DNA of 54,364 nt from Coriobacteriaceae bacterium (GTDB lineage: Bacteria > Actinomycetota > Coriobacteriia > Coriobacteriales > Coriobacteriaceae): positions 1-54,364 of the forward strand of contig CABJEP010000001.1 in the NCBI GenBank assembly GCA_902364645.1, read 5' to 3'. Each line of letters opens with the position of its first letter. The first letter of the stretch is position 1. Both the position numbers and the translations under genes were made by a program. The notes under the pieces are model-generated. The model made no database searches and was not told the origin of the DNA. It saw nothing but the letters and a program-made list of their open reading frames with translations. Positions 33,838 to 43,393 of the stretch are shown here, piece by piece.

Positions 33838-34626
33838 ATGACAGGCAGACCGAAAACAACACTGCGCGACTGCATCTATGGGCTTGCCGTCGGCGACGCG
33901 CTGGGTGTTCCCTACGAGTTCAGGCCCCGCGGCACGTTCGAATGCGCGGACATGATCGGCTACGGCACGCATGGGCAGCCCGCCGGCACCTGGAGCGACG
34001 ACACATCTATGACGCTTGCTACCTGCGACTCGATTAGGGAGCTCGGGCATATCGACACCGCGGACATGAGCGACAAGTTTGTGAGCTGGATTGCCCGTGG
34101 CGAGTATACGGTCGACGGCGTTTTCGATTACGGCGGTACGACCGCTCGCGCCCTGCGCACCGGCAAAGGAGGCTCCGGCGAGCGCGACAACGGCAACGGC
34201 TCGCTCATGCGCATCGCGCCCCTGGCGTTCACCGATGCGACAGACGAAGAGATCAGCGAGGTCTCCGCGATTACGCATGCCCACAGAACGTCAACCGACG
34301 CATGTATCATATTTGTCGAGCTGATAAGAGACGTGATGAACGACGTGCTCCCCTCGTGGGCGCTTCACCTGAAAGGCGCGCCCGAGCACGAAATCAGGTC
34401 TGGCGGCTTCGTGCTTGACACGCTTAAGGCTGCCACCTGGTGCTTTGTGAACACCAACAGCTACGATGAATGCGTGCTTGCCGCCGTCAACCTAGGCGAC
34501 GACGCCGACACCACCGCAGCCGTCGCCGGCGCCCTCGCCGGCACGGTATACGGTATCGAGGCCATCCCGCAGGAGTGGGTCGACACCCTGCGCGGTAAAG
34601 AGTTGATTGAGAGCTGCCTGTTTTAG
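33838..34626 (+). CDS. ADP-ribosylglycohydrolase (DraG-like)
   Basis: This 262-residue member of the ADP-ribosyl hydrolase family has the expected di-magnesium ligands: GLAVGDALGVPYEFRP, GTWSDDTSMTLA near the front, and NLGDDADTTAAVAGALAG near the end. It would remove ADP-ribose from proteins, nucleic acids or small molecules. Aagaggag precedes the ATG at 33838. A 73-residue unknown follows 32 nt later on the same strand, forming a small cassette. No ADP-ribosyltransferase is seen nearby, so whether it guards against a toxin or acts in metabolism cannot be decided. Confidence 0.92.
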   Translation: MTGRPKTTLRDCIYGLAVGDALGVPYEFRPRGTFECADMIGYGTHGQPAGTWSDDTSMTLATCDSIRELGHIDTADMSDKFVSWIARGEYTVDGVFDYGGTTARALRTGKGGSGERDNGNGSLMRIAPLAFTDATDEEISEVSAITHAHRTSTDACIIFVELIRDVMNDVLPSWALHLKGAPEHEIRSGGFVLDTLKAATWCFVNTNSYDECVLAAVNLGDDADTTAAVAGALAGTVYGIEAIPQEWVDTLRGKELIESCLF

Positions 34627-34658
34627 GGCGCCATTCAAGAAATAAGGCAGGAGGCATC

Positions 34659-34880
34659 ATGGAGAGGAAGGTCGCAAATATAGACGAGTTCCAAGTGGAC
34701 GAAAACGGGATTCCGCTATTTCCAGTAGGACTGAAGGAAGAAGCCAGCCTCTATATCCTCCCCGACGGGCGTTACCTCCCCTGCGGGGTCTACAGGACCG
34801 CGGACGGCGGTTCGATCATTTATGAGCCATCCGAACTAAGCTTCTTCGGACAGATGCTTGCTCAATTCAAAGAGTACTAG
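34659..34880 (+). CDS. 73-residue protein linked to the ADP-ribosylglycohydrolase
   Basis: A short acidic protein with a GxxxLPxGVYRTADGGSIIYEPSELSFFGQ-type beta-rich pattern and no signal peptide. I do not recognise the family. A good ribosome-binding site (ggagg) lies 5 nt before the ATG at 34659. Its position 32 nt behind the hydrolase gene suggests co-transcription and a functional pair. Confidence 0.65.
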   Translation: MERKVANIDEFQVDENGIPLFPVGLKEEASLYILPDGRYLPCGVYRTADGGSIIYEPSELSFFGQMLAQFKEY

Positions 34881-35019
34881 AGGTTTGATCGCCCGTTAGA
34901 TCGACACTGCTCAAAACCAGGGGGCAGGCTATCCTCCACCGCGGCCCGTGAGGTAGAATTATGCCTGCCGCGGAATCCGCCTGCGGGCAACGCTCTAATC
35001 TCTGATTGGGGTGAAGCCT

Positions 35020-35112
35020 ATGAACTTGTTTCTTGAAATCCTGCGCCTCTCGATGTATGTAACCGGCATCGTCCGGAACCTCTACTCGATCTGGCGGGAA
35101 TATAAGCAGTAA
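35020..35112 (+). CDS. 30-residue amphipathic peptide, possible type I toxin
   Basis: ATG at 35020 follows ggggtga with 6-nt spacing and opens a 30-residue frame (MNLFLEILRLSMYVTGIVRN and then LYSIWREYKQ). The sequence is a single hydrophobic-amphipathic helix with a charged C-terminus, the usual shape of type I toxins. A hairpin lies just upstream (about 34965-34990) and a perfect 10-bp hairpin just downstream (35135-35144 with 35151-35160). An antisense RNA would be expected but cannot be shown. Another short membrane peptide role is equally possible. Confidence 0.4.
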   Translation: MNLFLEILRLSMYVTGIVRNLYSIWREYKQ

Positions 35113-35134
35113 CGGATAGCGAAGGGAGTCATGC

Positions 35135-35160
35135 AAAGGGCCGGTTGCACCCGGCCCTTT
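35135..35160. terminator. Hairpin after the 30-residue peptide
   Basis: AAAGGGCCGG (35135-35144) pairs perfectly with 35151-35160 around TTGCAC. The flanking A and T runs allow termination in either direction. Confidence 0.65.
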
Positions 35161-35389
35161 AGACGATAATACCTGCGTTGCCCGCGCTTCCAAAGTTGAC
35201 CGACTGAGGAGCGGGTTCCGCGGCACATCCTGATTTTACCCAGTGGCAAGGCTCTTTTACAGCCGTTCCACCGTTTATTTACATCTGCCAATCAAGACGA
35301 GACTACTACGCACCTTTATTACACACGATATTTTCAGCCTGGTATAACCAAGTTCAATAATAGAATGCAAATCCAACCACCGTGTCTGA
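35161..35389. other. Non-coding stretch without recognised features
   Basis: About 230 bp between the hairpin and the end of the SHOCT remnant. It is more AT-rich than average. Short frames here lack ribosome-binding sites and domain signals; an RNA antisense to the 30-residue peptide could start here but no promoter is clear. Confidence 0.4.
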
Positions 35390-35858
35390 TTACAAAAAGA
35401 TTTTTGCCTTTTCTGCAGCAAACTCTTCCTCGGTAAGCACTCCACTATCACGCAGCGTTGCAAGCCTCTCAAGCCTTGCAACTACATCAATCACTATCCG
35501 CCAGCGTCTCAATAGTCTGTGAAACCTGCGGATACCGCTCAAGCTCCTTCGATAGGGCATCGACTATCTCGGCAATATTCTTTGCATTTTTGCCCCCGTT
35601 TAATACGTTTGCCCTGACCTTAGATGACGACTTGACAGTAACGCCAGATCCGCCTTCAACTGGAACAACCGAAATACTGATATTTTCGCCCCAAGACCAA
35701 AGGCTCATACCAATCTCGGCTGCAACTGTTCTTGTTGTGGGCGATGCACTATCAACTTTTACTTTAGGCAGCTTTTCCATAGCTGCCTTCAAGGCATTAA
35801 ACGTGTCGTCAGGAGAATACGGTACCTGAAGCTGAAGCTGCTGATCCGCAAAACCCAT
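35390..35858 (-). pseudogene. SHOCT-domain protein split by a 4-bp duplication
   Basis: The first frame (35487-35858, 123 residues, start after ggagg) is a soluble alpha/beta domain beginning MGFADQQLQLQVPYSPDDTF. It stops at TGA directly at TGATTGAT (35486-35493, plus strand ATCAATCA). The next frame codes, without interruption, [20 protein letters not shown] and then AAEKAKIFL, a classic SHOCT domain ending at a TAA (35390-35392). Removing one TGAT joins the two as ...[18 protein letters not shown] is usually a C-terminal oligomerisation tail. The first part may still be made alone. Confidence 0.75.
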
Positions 35859-35974
35859 AATCTGGCCTCCGCTTCTTACAAGATTAAGGCTATCGGCAAT
35901 GGTAGCACGTTCCCAGCAGTCTTAAGTTCGTCTCATGACCTTGCGATGCAGCCCGACGCCCCGGCACCACTCCC

Positions 35975-37312
35975 CTACTTACCAAAAATCGCAGCGAACA
36001 ATCCCTTGCGTTTGGGCTTTTCTTCTCGGTAGGAACCCTCAGCTGCCGCTGCAACCTGGCGCGGTTGCTCACCACCTCCACGGCGCACGATCTGGTATAG
36101 GAAGGGCGATTTAACGTATTTGACCTCGATGGGCGTGGCGTGCACGGTGCTCTCGCCGGACAGATGCAGGCTCGGGTTGAGCGGCGCCACGATATGCGTT
36201 TCGCGCTTGTCGCTAAACACCACCGCGGCCGCACGACCCGTCTGGCCGTTTACGGCGATGCGCACCTGCTCGCCGTCGCGGCTGTCCGTTGCCGGACGGT
36301 CGACAAAGTAAACCGGCACCATCACCAGGCCGTCCTTATGCTTGCGGGCCTTGCGCGCCCAAGTGCGGATGCTCTTTTTATTGAGCCCCAGCACCGCCTC
36401 GGCATCGTTGCCGGCAATGTCGAGCGCCAACTTATCAATGACCACCTGGTCCTTGGTAGACGCATCGACGGAGACAACGCGAAAGTCACCTTCCTGCATG
36501 GCCGGGTCAAACGGCCCAACCTTGGCAAAGTCCCACGGCTCCAAAATGCCCATAAGGCGAACATCCAGATAGTTTGCCCGCGGATACGCCCAGTCGAGCA
36601 CCTCGTAGTACACCAGGGTTTCCTTGCTCAGGCCCTTGCCCGGGAAGCTCGCCATCATACGCAGGTCCGCCAGCGCCATGGGGAAATAGAAGAGCATCAT
36701 GTCGTTTTGGATCGCGTCTTCCACGTCGTGCCCGGCAAAGGCATCCGGGTACTGGCGCACCAGCTGCAGCGCGTTGGCACGTGCCTGCTGCGGCGAAATT
36801 TCGCAGGGAATACCCTGCTCCGGCACATACTCCGCACCCACGCCCATGGTCAGACGTTTGCTAAACGTACCGGGCTTGAGCAGGTCGGCAATGCCGATCT
36901 TGTTGCCGCAGGACGGGCACTCAAACACACGCTGCGTTGACTCGCCCTCAAAGGACGCTCCGCAGAAGGGGCAGGGAATGCTCACGTGCGTCGCTTCTTG
37001 GAACTCCTGCGCCGTGCCGCGGTCCTCCCACAGCAGATGTTCCAGGACCGACTGATTGCGCCAGTGCGAATTGAAGAAATACCAGTCCGGGTCCTCCGGG
37101 CGCTCGAGTTGCGACACATGCGTGAGCTTGAGCAGTCCATCCACTACCGTCAACGGCGTATGGCGAATGCCCAAAGCGCTCTTGGGCTCTCCGGCGTCCG
37201 CCTGCCACGGAATGACCGCACCGCAATAAGCGCACTCAAAGCTGCGCTTAGCTTGGTGCGAGTACATAGGGCCGCCGCAGTTTTGACATTTAATGGCAAA
37301 CATCTCGTCCAT
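35975..37312 (-). CDS. Zinc-ribbon protein of unknown function
   Basis: The 445-residue cytoplasmic protein carries two zinc ribbons, CQNCGGPMYS...CAYCG at the N-terminus and CPFCGASFEGESTQRVFECPSCG at about 115-140. A large mixed alpha/beta region follows (e.g. ALQLVRQYPDAFAGHDVEDAI, VVIDKLALDIAGNDAEAVLGL), then a basic C-terminus (EEKPKRKGLFAAIFGK). No enzyme motif was recognised. The ATG at 37312 follows aaaggagg with 8-nt spacing. It is divergent from the CDF exporter gene. Confidence 0.7.
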   Translation of the reverse strand: MDEMFAIKCQNCGGPMYSHQAKRSFECAYCGAVIPWQADAGEPKSALGIRHTPLTVVDGLLKLTHVSQLERPEDPDWYFFNSHWRNQSVLEHLLWEDRGTAQEFQEATHVSIPCPFCGASFEGESTQRVFECPSCGNKIGIADLLKPGTFSKRLTMGVGAEYVPEQGIPCEISPQQARANALQLVRQYPDAFAGHDVEDAIQNDMMLFYFPMALADLRMMASFPGKGLSKETLVYYEVLDWAYPRANYLDVRLMGILEPWDFAKVGPFDPAMQEGDFRVVSVDASTKDQVVIDKLALDIAGNDAEAVLGLNKKSIRTWARKARKHKDGLVMVPVYFVDRPATDSRDGEQVRIAVNGQTGRAAAVVFSDKRETHIVAPLNPSLHLSGESTVHATPIEVKYVKSPFLYQIVRRGGGEQPRQVAAAAEGSYREEKPKRKGLFAAIFGK

Positions 37313-37530
37313 GGAAACGTCCTCCTTTGCACAGGGGCTGTCGACATAAAGTATGTCGAGCAAACAGGCACATGCCCATACCCATGTGGCCCAAAATGGA
37401 CCACCCAGGCAGACGAGAAGGCTCGCTCGTTAGCACCGGCAGACCATTACTGCATTTTCTGAGCATCGGTGCACAGCGCCTCCGCGCGAGCTACACTATC
37501 CCCTTAAACATGATTGTGAGGACGACCGCT

Positions 37531-38712
37531 ATGCTATTTGTAAATCGGCTGGTACATACGCTTGTTCCCGGCAGCGAGGGCGAGCCGGTCGATACCTCCT
37601 GCCGCACCAACGCGGGCTTCGCCGCAAGCCTCATCTGCATTGGCCTCAACATCACTCTGTGCCTGGCCAAGGGCATCGCGGGCCTGCTCGCCGGCTCCGT
37701 CTCCCTCATCGCCGACGCTTTCAACAACCTCTCCGATGCCTCGAGCAACATCGTAAGCCTGCTCGGGTTCCGCCTTGCCAGCCGCCCGGCAGACGAAGGC
37801 CACCCCTATGGCCACGGCCGCTACGAGTACCTAGCCGGTCTGTTCGTCGCCGTCCTGGTTTGCGCCGTCGGCATCAACCTGATCCTCGAGTCGGTCACCA
37901 AGATCATCAAGCCCTCCCCCACCGCCTACACGCCGGTCTCCCTAGCCGCTCTCGTCTTGTCCATGCTCGTCAAATTCTGGATGGCCGCATTCAACCGCGC
38001 GCTGGGCAACCGTATCGATTCCGAAACACTCATTGCCACAGCGCAGGACTCCAAAAACGACGTCATCACCTCGGGTTCGGTCTTGATGGCGGCGCTTATT
38101 TCGCAGACGACCGGCTTTGACCTCGATGGCTGGGCAGGCCTGGGTGTGGGCATCTTCATCTGCATCAGCGGCATGGGTCTAGTGCGCGACGCCATCAGCC
38201 CGTTGCTGGGACAAGCGCCCGACCCCAAGCTCGTTCAGGCAATCCGCGACAAGATCATGTCCTATCCGCAGGTCTTGGGCACACACGACCTGATGGTGCA
38301 CGACTACGGCCCCGGTCGTCAGTTTGCCAGCGCCCACGTGGAGATGCCCGGCGAGGGCGACGCATTTGAGCACCACGAGATTTTGGACACCATCGAGCAC
38401 GACATCAAGCGCCAGATGGGCATCGGCATCACGTTGCACTGTGACCCCATCGCCACCACCGGCGACGACCTGCGCGGCTGGGTCAAGCGCGGCATCATGC
38501 AGATCGACCCCGCGCTCTCCATCCACGACCTGCACGAGCACGACGGGTTCGTTTCGTTTGACCTTGTGCGTCCCGACGGCTTTGACATATCCGACGAGGA
38601 GCTGCTGGAGCTCGTCACGCGCATCGTGCACGAGCGCCGACCCAATGCCTCATGCGTCGTTACGTTTGACTCGGGCTTTAGCTCGCCCGACCGTCCGGCC
38701 GAGCAGCTGTAG
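37531..38712 (+). CDS. Cation diffusion facilitator, probable Mn-type exporter
   Basis: The 393-residue CDF transporter has six predicted membrane helices, GLLAGSVSLIADAFNNLSDASSNIV in the second and AQDSKNDVITSGSVLMAAL in the fifth, plus HPYGHGRYEYLA between them. The metal sites read NNLSD (NxxxD) and DSKND (DxxxD), the pattern of manganese CDFs rather than the HxxxD of zinc exporters. A cytoplasmic domain and an extra C-terminal segment of about 100 residues follow. The ATG at 37531 after gagga is preferred; an ATG at 37510 lacks a ribosome-binding site. Ion specificity is a prediction. Confidence 0.88.
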   Translation: MLFVNRLVHTLVPGSEGEPVDTSCRTNAGFAASLICIGLNITLCLAKGIAGLLAGSVSLIADAFNNLSDASSNIVSLLGFRLASRPADEGHPYGHGRYEYLAGLFVAVLVCAVGINLILESVTKIIKPSPTAYTPVSLAALVLSMLVKFWMAAFNRALGNRIDSETLIATAQDSKNDVITSGSVLMAALISQTTGFDLDGWAGLGVGIFICISGMGLVRDAISPLLGQAPDPKLVQAIRDKIMSYPQVLGTHDLMVHDYGPGRQFASAHVEMPGEGDAFEHHEILDTIEHDIKRQMGIGITLHCDPIATTGDDLRGWVKRGIMQIDPALSIHDLHEHDGFVSFDLVRPDGFDISDEELLELVTRIVHERRPNASCVVTFDSGFSSPDRPAEQL

Positions 38713-38724
38713 CCCGCTTAACAG

Positions 38725-39714
38725 CTAGTTTCCCTGAGCGCCCGAGATGCCGTTTTGCAGAGCGTTCCAGGCATCCGTCGCCATGCCGCCCAAGTTCTGA
38801 GCGGTGTCGCCCAGGTTCTGGGCCGTGTCGCCCAGCTCTTGGGCCTTATCCCCAAGCTCCTGTGCCTTGTTGCTCAAGTCCTCCAGCGTATTGGAACTCG
38901 AGCTGTCGGTACCGCTTTGGCCGTCGGGCGAGTTGCCCGAGCTATTCTTGTGCGTGAGTTGAATTTCGAGGTTGCCGCTGTCGTTATAGTAAGCAGAAGT
39001 AACGACCCAGTTGGCATCGATGACGGGCGTTGAGCCATCATCAGTCAGGACCACGGCATTCGAAAGATTGGCGCCGCGCGACTTGAGAAGTTTCTTGGCG
39101 TTGGACCAGTACTGCCCCGGGATATCGCTCAGATCGACGGTGCTAGACGAGGCGGACTCGGTTTGCTCGGCAGCGGTATCGGCCGTTGAACTCCCTCGTT
39201 TGTTGAGCATGCCCGACACAATGGCAAACACAACCGACAGCGCAAAGAAGATCGCCAGCACGATGAGGATCTTCTTGATCACGCTCGACGAACGCGACGG
39301 CTTCTTCTCCTCGTCCTCGCCATATTGCGGAATCGACTTGGGGTACTCGCGATACGGCTCGCGCGACTCGTAGCGAGACTGCGCCGTGCGAGGCATATAC
39401 GTCGTCTGCTGAGGCTGCGGAATGGGATTTTGTGGCAGGTCATCATAGGGATTCGGCGTCGAGGCGGCATAAGAATCCTGCGGCACGTAATCAAACGGGT
39501 CCGGAGCTGCGTTGCCATAGGGGCCTTGCGAAGATGCAGCGTAAGAATCCTGCGCCGTGTCGCCATAGCCCATAACCCGGGTGGGCTCGACCGAAGGCTG
39601 CGTCGCGGCAGGGTCGGTATAACCGGGGTTGGGAACAACGCGGGTCGCATCGGCGCTATCGCCAGCCTGCGCGGAACCGTAGCCGCCCATCACGGTTGTC
39701 TTGTCCTGATCCAT
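38725..39714 (-). CDS. Single-pass membrane protein with extracytoplasmic PASTA-like region
   Basis: This 329-residue protein has a cytoplasmic N-terminal half rich in Pro, Tyr, Gln and Thr, with repeated TxVM/TRVV motifs (KTTVM, ATRVV, PTRVM) that resemble sites for Ser/Thr kinases and FHA domains. One membrane helix (KKILIVLAIFFALSVVFAIVSGML) follows. The outside part has a PASTA-like segment (IPGQYWSNAKKLLKSRGANL) and ends in heptad-like repeats (AQELGDKAQELGDTAQNLG). A link to a PASTA kinase pathway is a guess; no kinase gene lies in the window. The ATG at 39714 follows aaagga. It is convergent with the CDF gene, 12 nt apart. Confidence 0.65.
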   Translation of the reverse strand: MDQDKTTVMGGYGSAQAGDSADATRVVPNPGYTDPAATQPSVEPTRVMGYGDTAQDSYAASSQGPYGNAAPDPFDYVPQDSYAASTPNPYDDLPQNPIPQPQQTTYMPRTAQSRYESREPYREYPKSIPQYGEDEEKKPSRSSSVIKKILIVLAIFFALSVVFAIVSGMLNKRGSSTADTAAEQTESASSSTVDLSDIPGQYWSNAKKLLKSRGANLSNAVVLTDDGSTPVIDANWVVTSAYYNDSGNLEIQLTHKNSSGNSPDGQSGTDSSSSNTLEDLSNKAQELGDKAQELGDTAQNLGDTAQNLGGMATDAWNALQNGISGAQGN

Positions 39715-39831
39715 GCAACGATTCCTTTCCGTCGCGCGTGAGCCTCAAGTTATCCATGCATTCTACCCGCGCAAAAGCCTATGATGGGCAGAGTCCGTCG
39801 GTATCTACAAGACATGCGCGGGCCTAAGGAT

Positions 39832-39868
39832 AAAAAAGCCCCGCCGGGCCTTGGGGGCACGGCGGGGC
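39832..39868 (-). terminator. Rho-independent terminator after fhs
   Basis: On the minus strand GCCCCGCCG pairs with CGGCGGGGC (39838-39846 with 39860-39868) and runs into TTTTTTA. Confidence 0.9.
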
Positions 39869-39893
39869 GGACAAGCAGCTATGGGCAGCAGGC

Positions 39894-41561
39894 TTAGAAC
39901 AGGCCGGTGATGTTGCCGTCGTTGTCGACGTCGATGTTCTCGGCCGCAGGGACCTTGGGCAGGCCCGGCATGGTCAGAACACTGCCAGTCAGTGCGACCA
40001 CAAAGTGGGCACCGGCGGAAACCTTGAGCTCGCGCACCGTGATGCGGAAGTTCTCGGGAGCGCCCAGGGCCTTGGCGTTGTCGCTAAAGCTGTACTGCGT
40101 CTTGGCCACGCACACCGGCAGGTTGCCAAAGCCGTTCTCGCGCAGCTCGGCGAGCTGGCGCTTGGCGGCCGGCGTAAAGTCGACGCCGTCGGCGCGGTAG
40201 ACCTTGGTGGCAATGGCCTCAAGAGCGTCGGCCACATCGGCGCCGTCCTCATAGGCAAACTTGAGCTCGCTCGGCTGCTCAATCAGACGCATGACCTCAT
40301 CGGCAAGCTCGAGCGCGCCCTCGCCGCCCTTGGCCCAGACCTCGGAAAGCTTAACGTTGACGCCGAGCTTCTGACACTCGGACTCGATGAGCGCAAGCTC
40401 GGCCTCGGTGTCCGTCGGGAAGCGGTTGATGGCGACTACGCAGGGCAGACCATAAACGTTCTGGATGTTGTCGACGTGACGCAGCAGGTTGGGCATGCCG
40501 GCCTTGAGTGCCTCGAGGTTCTCCTCGTTGAGGTCGGCCTTGGCGACGCCACCGTTGTACTTCAGCGCACGAGCGGTCGCGACGACCACGACGGCGCTGG
40601 GGCGAACGCCCGTCATGCGGCACTTGATGTCGAGGAACTTCTCGGCACCCAGATCGGCACCGAAGCCGGCCTCGGTAATGGCGACATCGCCAAAGCGCAT
40701 CGCCATACGCGTGGCCATGATGGAGTTGCAGCCGTGGGCAATATTGGCGAAGGGACCGCCGTGGACAAACGCGGGCGTACCCTCAAGCGTCTGCACCAGA
40801 TTGGGCTTGAGCGCATCCTTGAGCAGTGCGGCCATAGCTCCTTGGGCCTTAAGGTCGCGTGCGCGGACGGGCTCGCCGGCATAGCTGTAGCCGACAACGA
40901 TCTCGCCCAAGCGCTCCTTAAGATCGTTGATGCTCGTGGACAGGCACAGGATCGCCATGACCTCGGAGGCGACGGTAATGTCAAAGCCATCCTCGCGCGG
41001 CACGCCCTGGGCCTTGCCGCCAATGCCGTCGATGACATGGCGCAGCTGACGGTCGTTCATGTCGACAACGCGCTTCCAGGTGATGCGCTTAACATCGATA
41101 CCGAGCTGGTTGCCCTGCTGAATATGGTTGTCGAGCATGGCGGCCAGCAGGTTGTTGGCGGCACCAATAGCATGGAAGTCACCAGTAAAGTGCAGGTTGA
41201 TGTCCTCCATGGGGATGACCTGCGCCCAGCCACCGCCGGCGGCACCGCCCTTGACGCCGAAGACGGGACCGAGCGAAGGCTCACGAAGGGCCACGGCGCT
41301 CTTGACACCGCGACGGCGCAGGCCATCGGCCAGACCGATGGTCGTAGTGGTCTTACCCTCGCCGGCGGGCGTGGGGTTGATAGCGGTCACGAGGACGAGC
41401 TTGGCCTGGTGATCAGTCGGCTCGTTGAGCAGTGAATAGTCGACCTTAGCCTTGTCGAAGCCGTACGGAATAAGGTGCTTAACGTCGACGCCGGCGTTCT
41501 TGGCCACCTCGGTAATAGGCAGCGGCGTAACAGAACGTGCGATTTCGATGTCAGTAGGCAT
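39894..41561 (-). CDS. fhs: Formate-tetrahydrofolate ligase
   Basis: Fhs activates formate with ATP and THF to 10-formyl-THF. The 555-residue protein has the family's P-loop ([20 protein letters not shown]) and blocks [50 protein letters not shown] and KTQYSFSDN near the end. The ATG at 41561 follows aaagga with 6-nt spacing; longer in-frame starts lack one. With FchA and FolD at 26-27.6 kb it completes a route from formate to methylene-THF, used for purines, thymidylate or fermentation. It is a single gene closed by a strong terminator. Confidence 0.96.
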   Translation of the reverse strand: MPTDIEIARSVTPLPITEVAKNAGVDVKHLIPYGFDKAKVDYSLLNEPTDHQAKLVLVTAINPTPAGEGKTTTTIGLADGLRRRGVKSAVALREPSLGPVFGVKGGAAGGGWAQVIPMEDINLHFTGDFHAIGAANNLLAAMLDNHIQQGNQLGIDVKRITWKRVVDMNDRQLRHVIDGIGGKAQGVPREDGFDITVASEVMAILCLSTSINDLKERLGEIVVGYSYAGEPVRARDLKAQGAMAALLKDALKPNLVQTLEGTPAFVHGGPFANIAHGCNSIMATRMAMRFGDVAITEAGFGADLGAEKFLDIKCRMTGVRPSAVVVVATARALKYNGGVAKADLNEENLEALKAGMPNLLRHVDNIQNVYGLPCVVAINRFPTDTEAELALIESECQKLGVNVKLSEVWAKGGEGALELADEVMRLIEQPSELKFAYEDGADVADALEAIATKVYRADGVDFTPAAKRQLAELRENGFGNLPVCVAKTQYSFSDNAKALGAPENFRITVRELKVSAGAHFVVALTGSVLTMPGLPKVPAAENIDVDNDGNITGLF

Positions 41562-41705
41562 GGGCGGTCCTTTCGTTACCGGATGAGAAAAAGACCAATC
41601 CAGCATAGCACGGGCGTGCAATAGTAAAACACCCGCAACCGACAAACGGCGATCTGTTTATCCAATGCTCAGCGATAGCTTAACAACCCGCCAAAACAAA
41701 GCGCC

Positions 41706-42773
41706 CTAAATGGTAGGTTCAATCCCCAGGTGCTCAAAGGTGCGAAGGGTTGCCTGACGGCCCTGCGGCGTACGAATCATCAACCCGCACTGCAGCAGAT
41801 ACGGCTCATAGACATCCTCGAGCGTGCCCGGGTCCTCGCCCACCGCGCTGGCAAGGGTCGTAAGTCCCACGGCACGACCGGAGAACGTCTTGGCAAGCGT
41901 CTCCAAGATACGAATATCCATCCAGTCCAGGCCGAGCTCGTCGATCTCAAAGAACTCGAGTGCCTGACGGCAAATATCGAGCTCGATGGGGCCGTTGCCA
42001 CGCACCTGCGCATAGTCGCGCACGCGCTTGAGCAAACGATTAGCCAAGCGCGGCGTGCCACGCGAGCGTGAGCCGATCTCGAGCGCGCTCGGATGGTCTA
42101 TTGTCACACCCAGGATGGACGCCGAGCGCGTCACAATCTGCGCGAGTTCTTCGACCGTGTAGTAATCCAGGCGATATGAAATGCCAAAGCGGTCGCGCAG
42201 CGGGCCAGTCAGCATACCCGAGCGGGTCGTTGCCGCCACCAGCGTAAACTTGGGGATATCCAGGCGAATCGATCGTGCGGCCGGGCCTTTACCGATCACG
42301 ATATCGAGGGCAAAGTCCTCCATCGCGGGGTACAGGACCTCCTCGACCGAACGGTTGAGGCGGTGGATCTCGTCAATAAACAGCACATCACCCGGCTGCA
42401 GGTTGGTAAGGATAGCCGCCAGGTCACCGGTGCGCGCGATGGCAGGGCCACTCGTGGTCTTGATCTGAGCGCCCAGCTCGTTGGCGATAACGGTGGCCAG
42501 CGTGGTCTTGCCCAGGCCCGGAGGACCCGAGAAAATCACGTGGTCGAGCGTCTCGCCACGGCTCTGCGCCGCTTCGATCAACACGCGCAGGCTCTGCTTG
42601 ATGTGCTCCTGGCCACAGTAGTCGTCCAGGCGCTGGGGGCGCAAAGTGCGGTCGACATCGAGGTCCTCGGCCGTCAGCTCCGAGCCCACCATGCGCTCGC
42701 CGTGCGCCATGGATGCCGCCGGCGAGTTGCCGGGCGTCGCCCACAGGTCCTGAGAGTCATCGGCTTCCCACAT
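41706..42773 (-). CDS. ruvB: Holliday junction branch migration helicase RuvB
   Basis: RuvB is the AAA+ motor that, with RuvA, drives branch migration. The 355-residue protein starts with a linker and has Walker [12 protein letters not shown], Walker [16 protein letters not shown], sensor [22 protein letters not shown] (here [18 protein letters not shown]) and a C-terminal winged helix with PQGRQAT. The ATG at 42773 overlaps the ruvA stop in TGATG. It is last in the ruvC-ruvA-ruvB operon. Confidence 0.97.
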   Translation of the reverse strand: MWEADDSQDLWATPGNSPAASMAHGERMVGSELTAEDLDVDRTLRPQRLDDYCGQEHIKQSLRVLIEAAQSRGETLDHVIFSGPPGLGKTTLATVIANELGAQIKTTSGPAIARTGDLAAILTNLQPGDVLFIDEIHRLNRSVEEVLYPAMEDFALDIVIGKGPAARSIRLDIPKFTLVAATTRSGMLTGPLRDRFGISYRLDYYTVEELAQIVTRSASILGVTIDHPSALEIGSRSRGTPRLANRLLKRVRDYAQVRGNGPIELDICRQALEFFEIDELGLDWMDIRILETLAKTFSGRAVGLTTLASAVGEDPGTLEDVYEPYLLQCGLMIRTPQGRQATLRTFEHLGIEPTI

Positions 42774-43393
42774 CACGCATCCATTCCGAGTCGCTTAAGC
42801 GCCGCGCCGAGCAGATCCTCGACACGCATATCCTGCCCATCATACCCGCTCAGAGCGACATCGGTCTCCTGCGGGCTAAAGCCCATGGAAAGGAGTGCCG
42901 CACGAGCATCATCAATGGCCGAGGGAGCGGCAGCGGGCACGGGCATCGCAACCTGTCCGGGAATCACGTCGACCGGCACAAAGCCCTTATCCTTGGCAAA
43001 GGTGCTCTTGAGCTCCAGGATCAGACGCTGCGCGGTCTTTTTGCCCACACCGGGCACCTTGGCCATGCCCTTGTCGTCCTCGGCCATCACCAGCGAATAC
43101 AACTGGCCCACGGTATAGGTGGAGAGCACGGCAAGCGCCAGGCGCGGACCGACGCCCGAGACGGACACGAGCCGGTCGAACATCGTACGCTCATCCTTAG
43201 AGGAAAAACCGAAAAGTGTCATGGCGTCCTCGCGCACCTGCATGCGCGTGTAGAGGCGGACCTCGCCGCCGGGCGTCGGCAACGTGGCCGCAGTGCCGCC
43301 CGAGATGCCGAGCTCAAAGCCAACGCCCGACACGTCGACGACGGCCGAGCTCATCGTGGCCTCGACAAGCGTTCCATGGAGCTGGGAAATCAT
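42773..43393 (-). CDS. ruvA: Holliday junction branch migration protein RuvA
   Basis: RuvA binds the four-way junction and loads RuvB. The 206-residue protein has the OB-fold N-terminus ([11 protein letters not shown]), the helix-hairpin-helix segments [13 protein letters not shown] and [17 protein letters not shown], and the C-terminal RuvB-contact domain ([19 protein letters not shown]). Its ATG overlaps the ruvC stop codon, again as TGATG, so translation of the three genes is coupled. Confidence 0.97.
   Translation of the reverse strand: MISQLHGTLVEATMSSAVVDVSGVGFELGISGGTAATLPTPGGEVRLYTRMQVREDAMTLFGFSSKDERTMFDRLVSVSGVGPRLALAVLSTYTVGQLYSLVMAEDDKGMAKVPGVGKKTAQRLILELKSTFAKDKGFVPVDVIPGQVAMPVPAAAPSAIDDARAALLSMGFSPQETDVALSGYDGQDMRVEDLLGAALKRLGMDA

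Noticed and set aside
35082..35291. 69-codon minus-strand frame over the hairpin after the 30-residue peptide
   Set aside because: There is no ribosome-binding site or domain, and it spans a terminator-like hairpin. An antisense RNA remains possible but is not supported as a protein.
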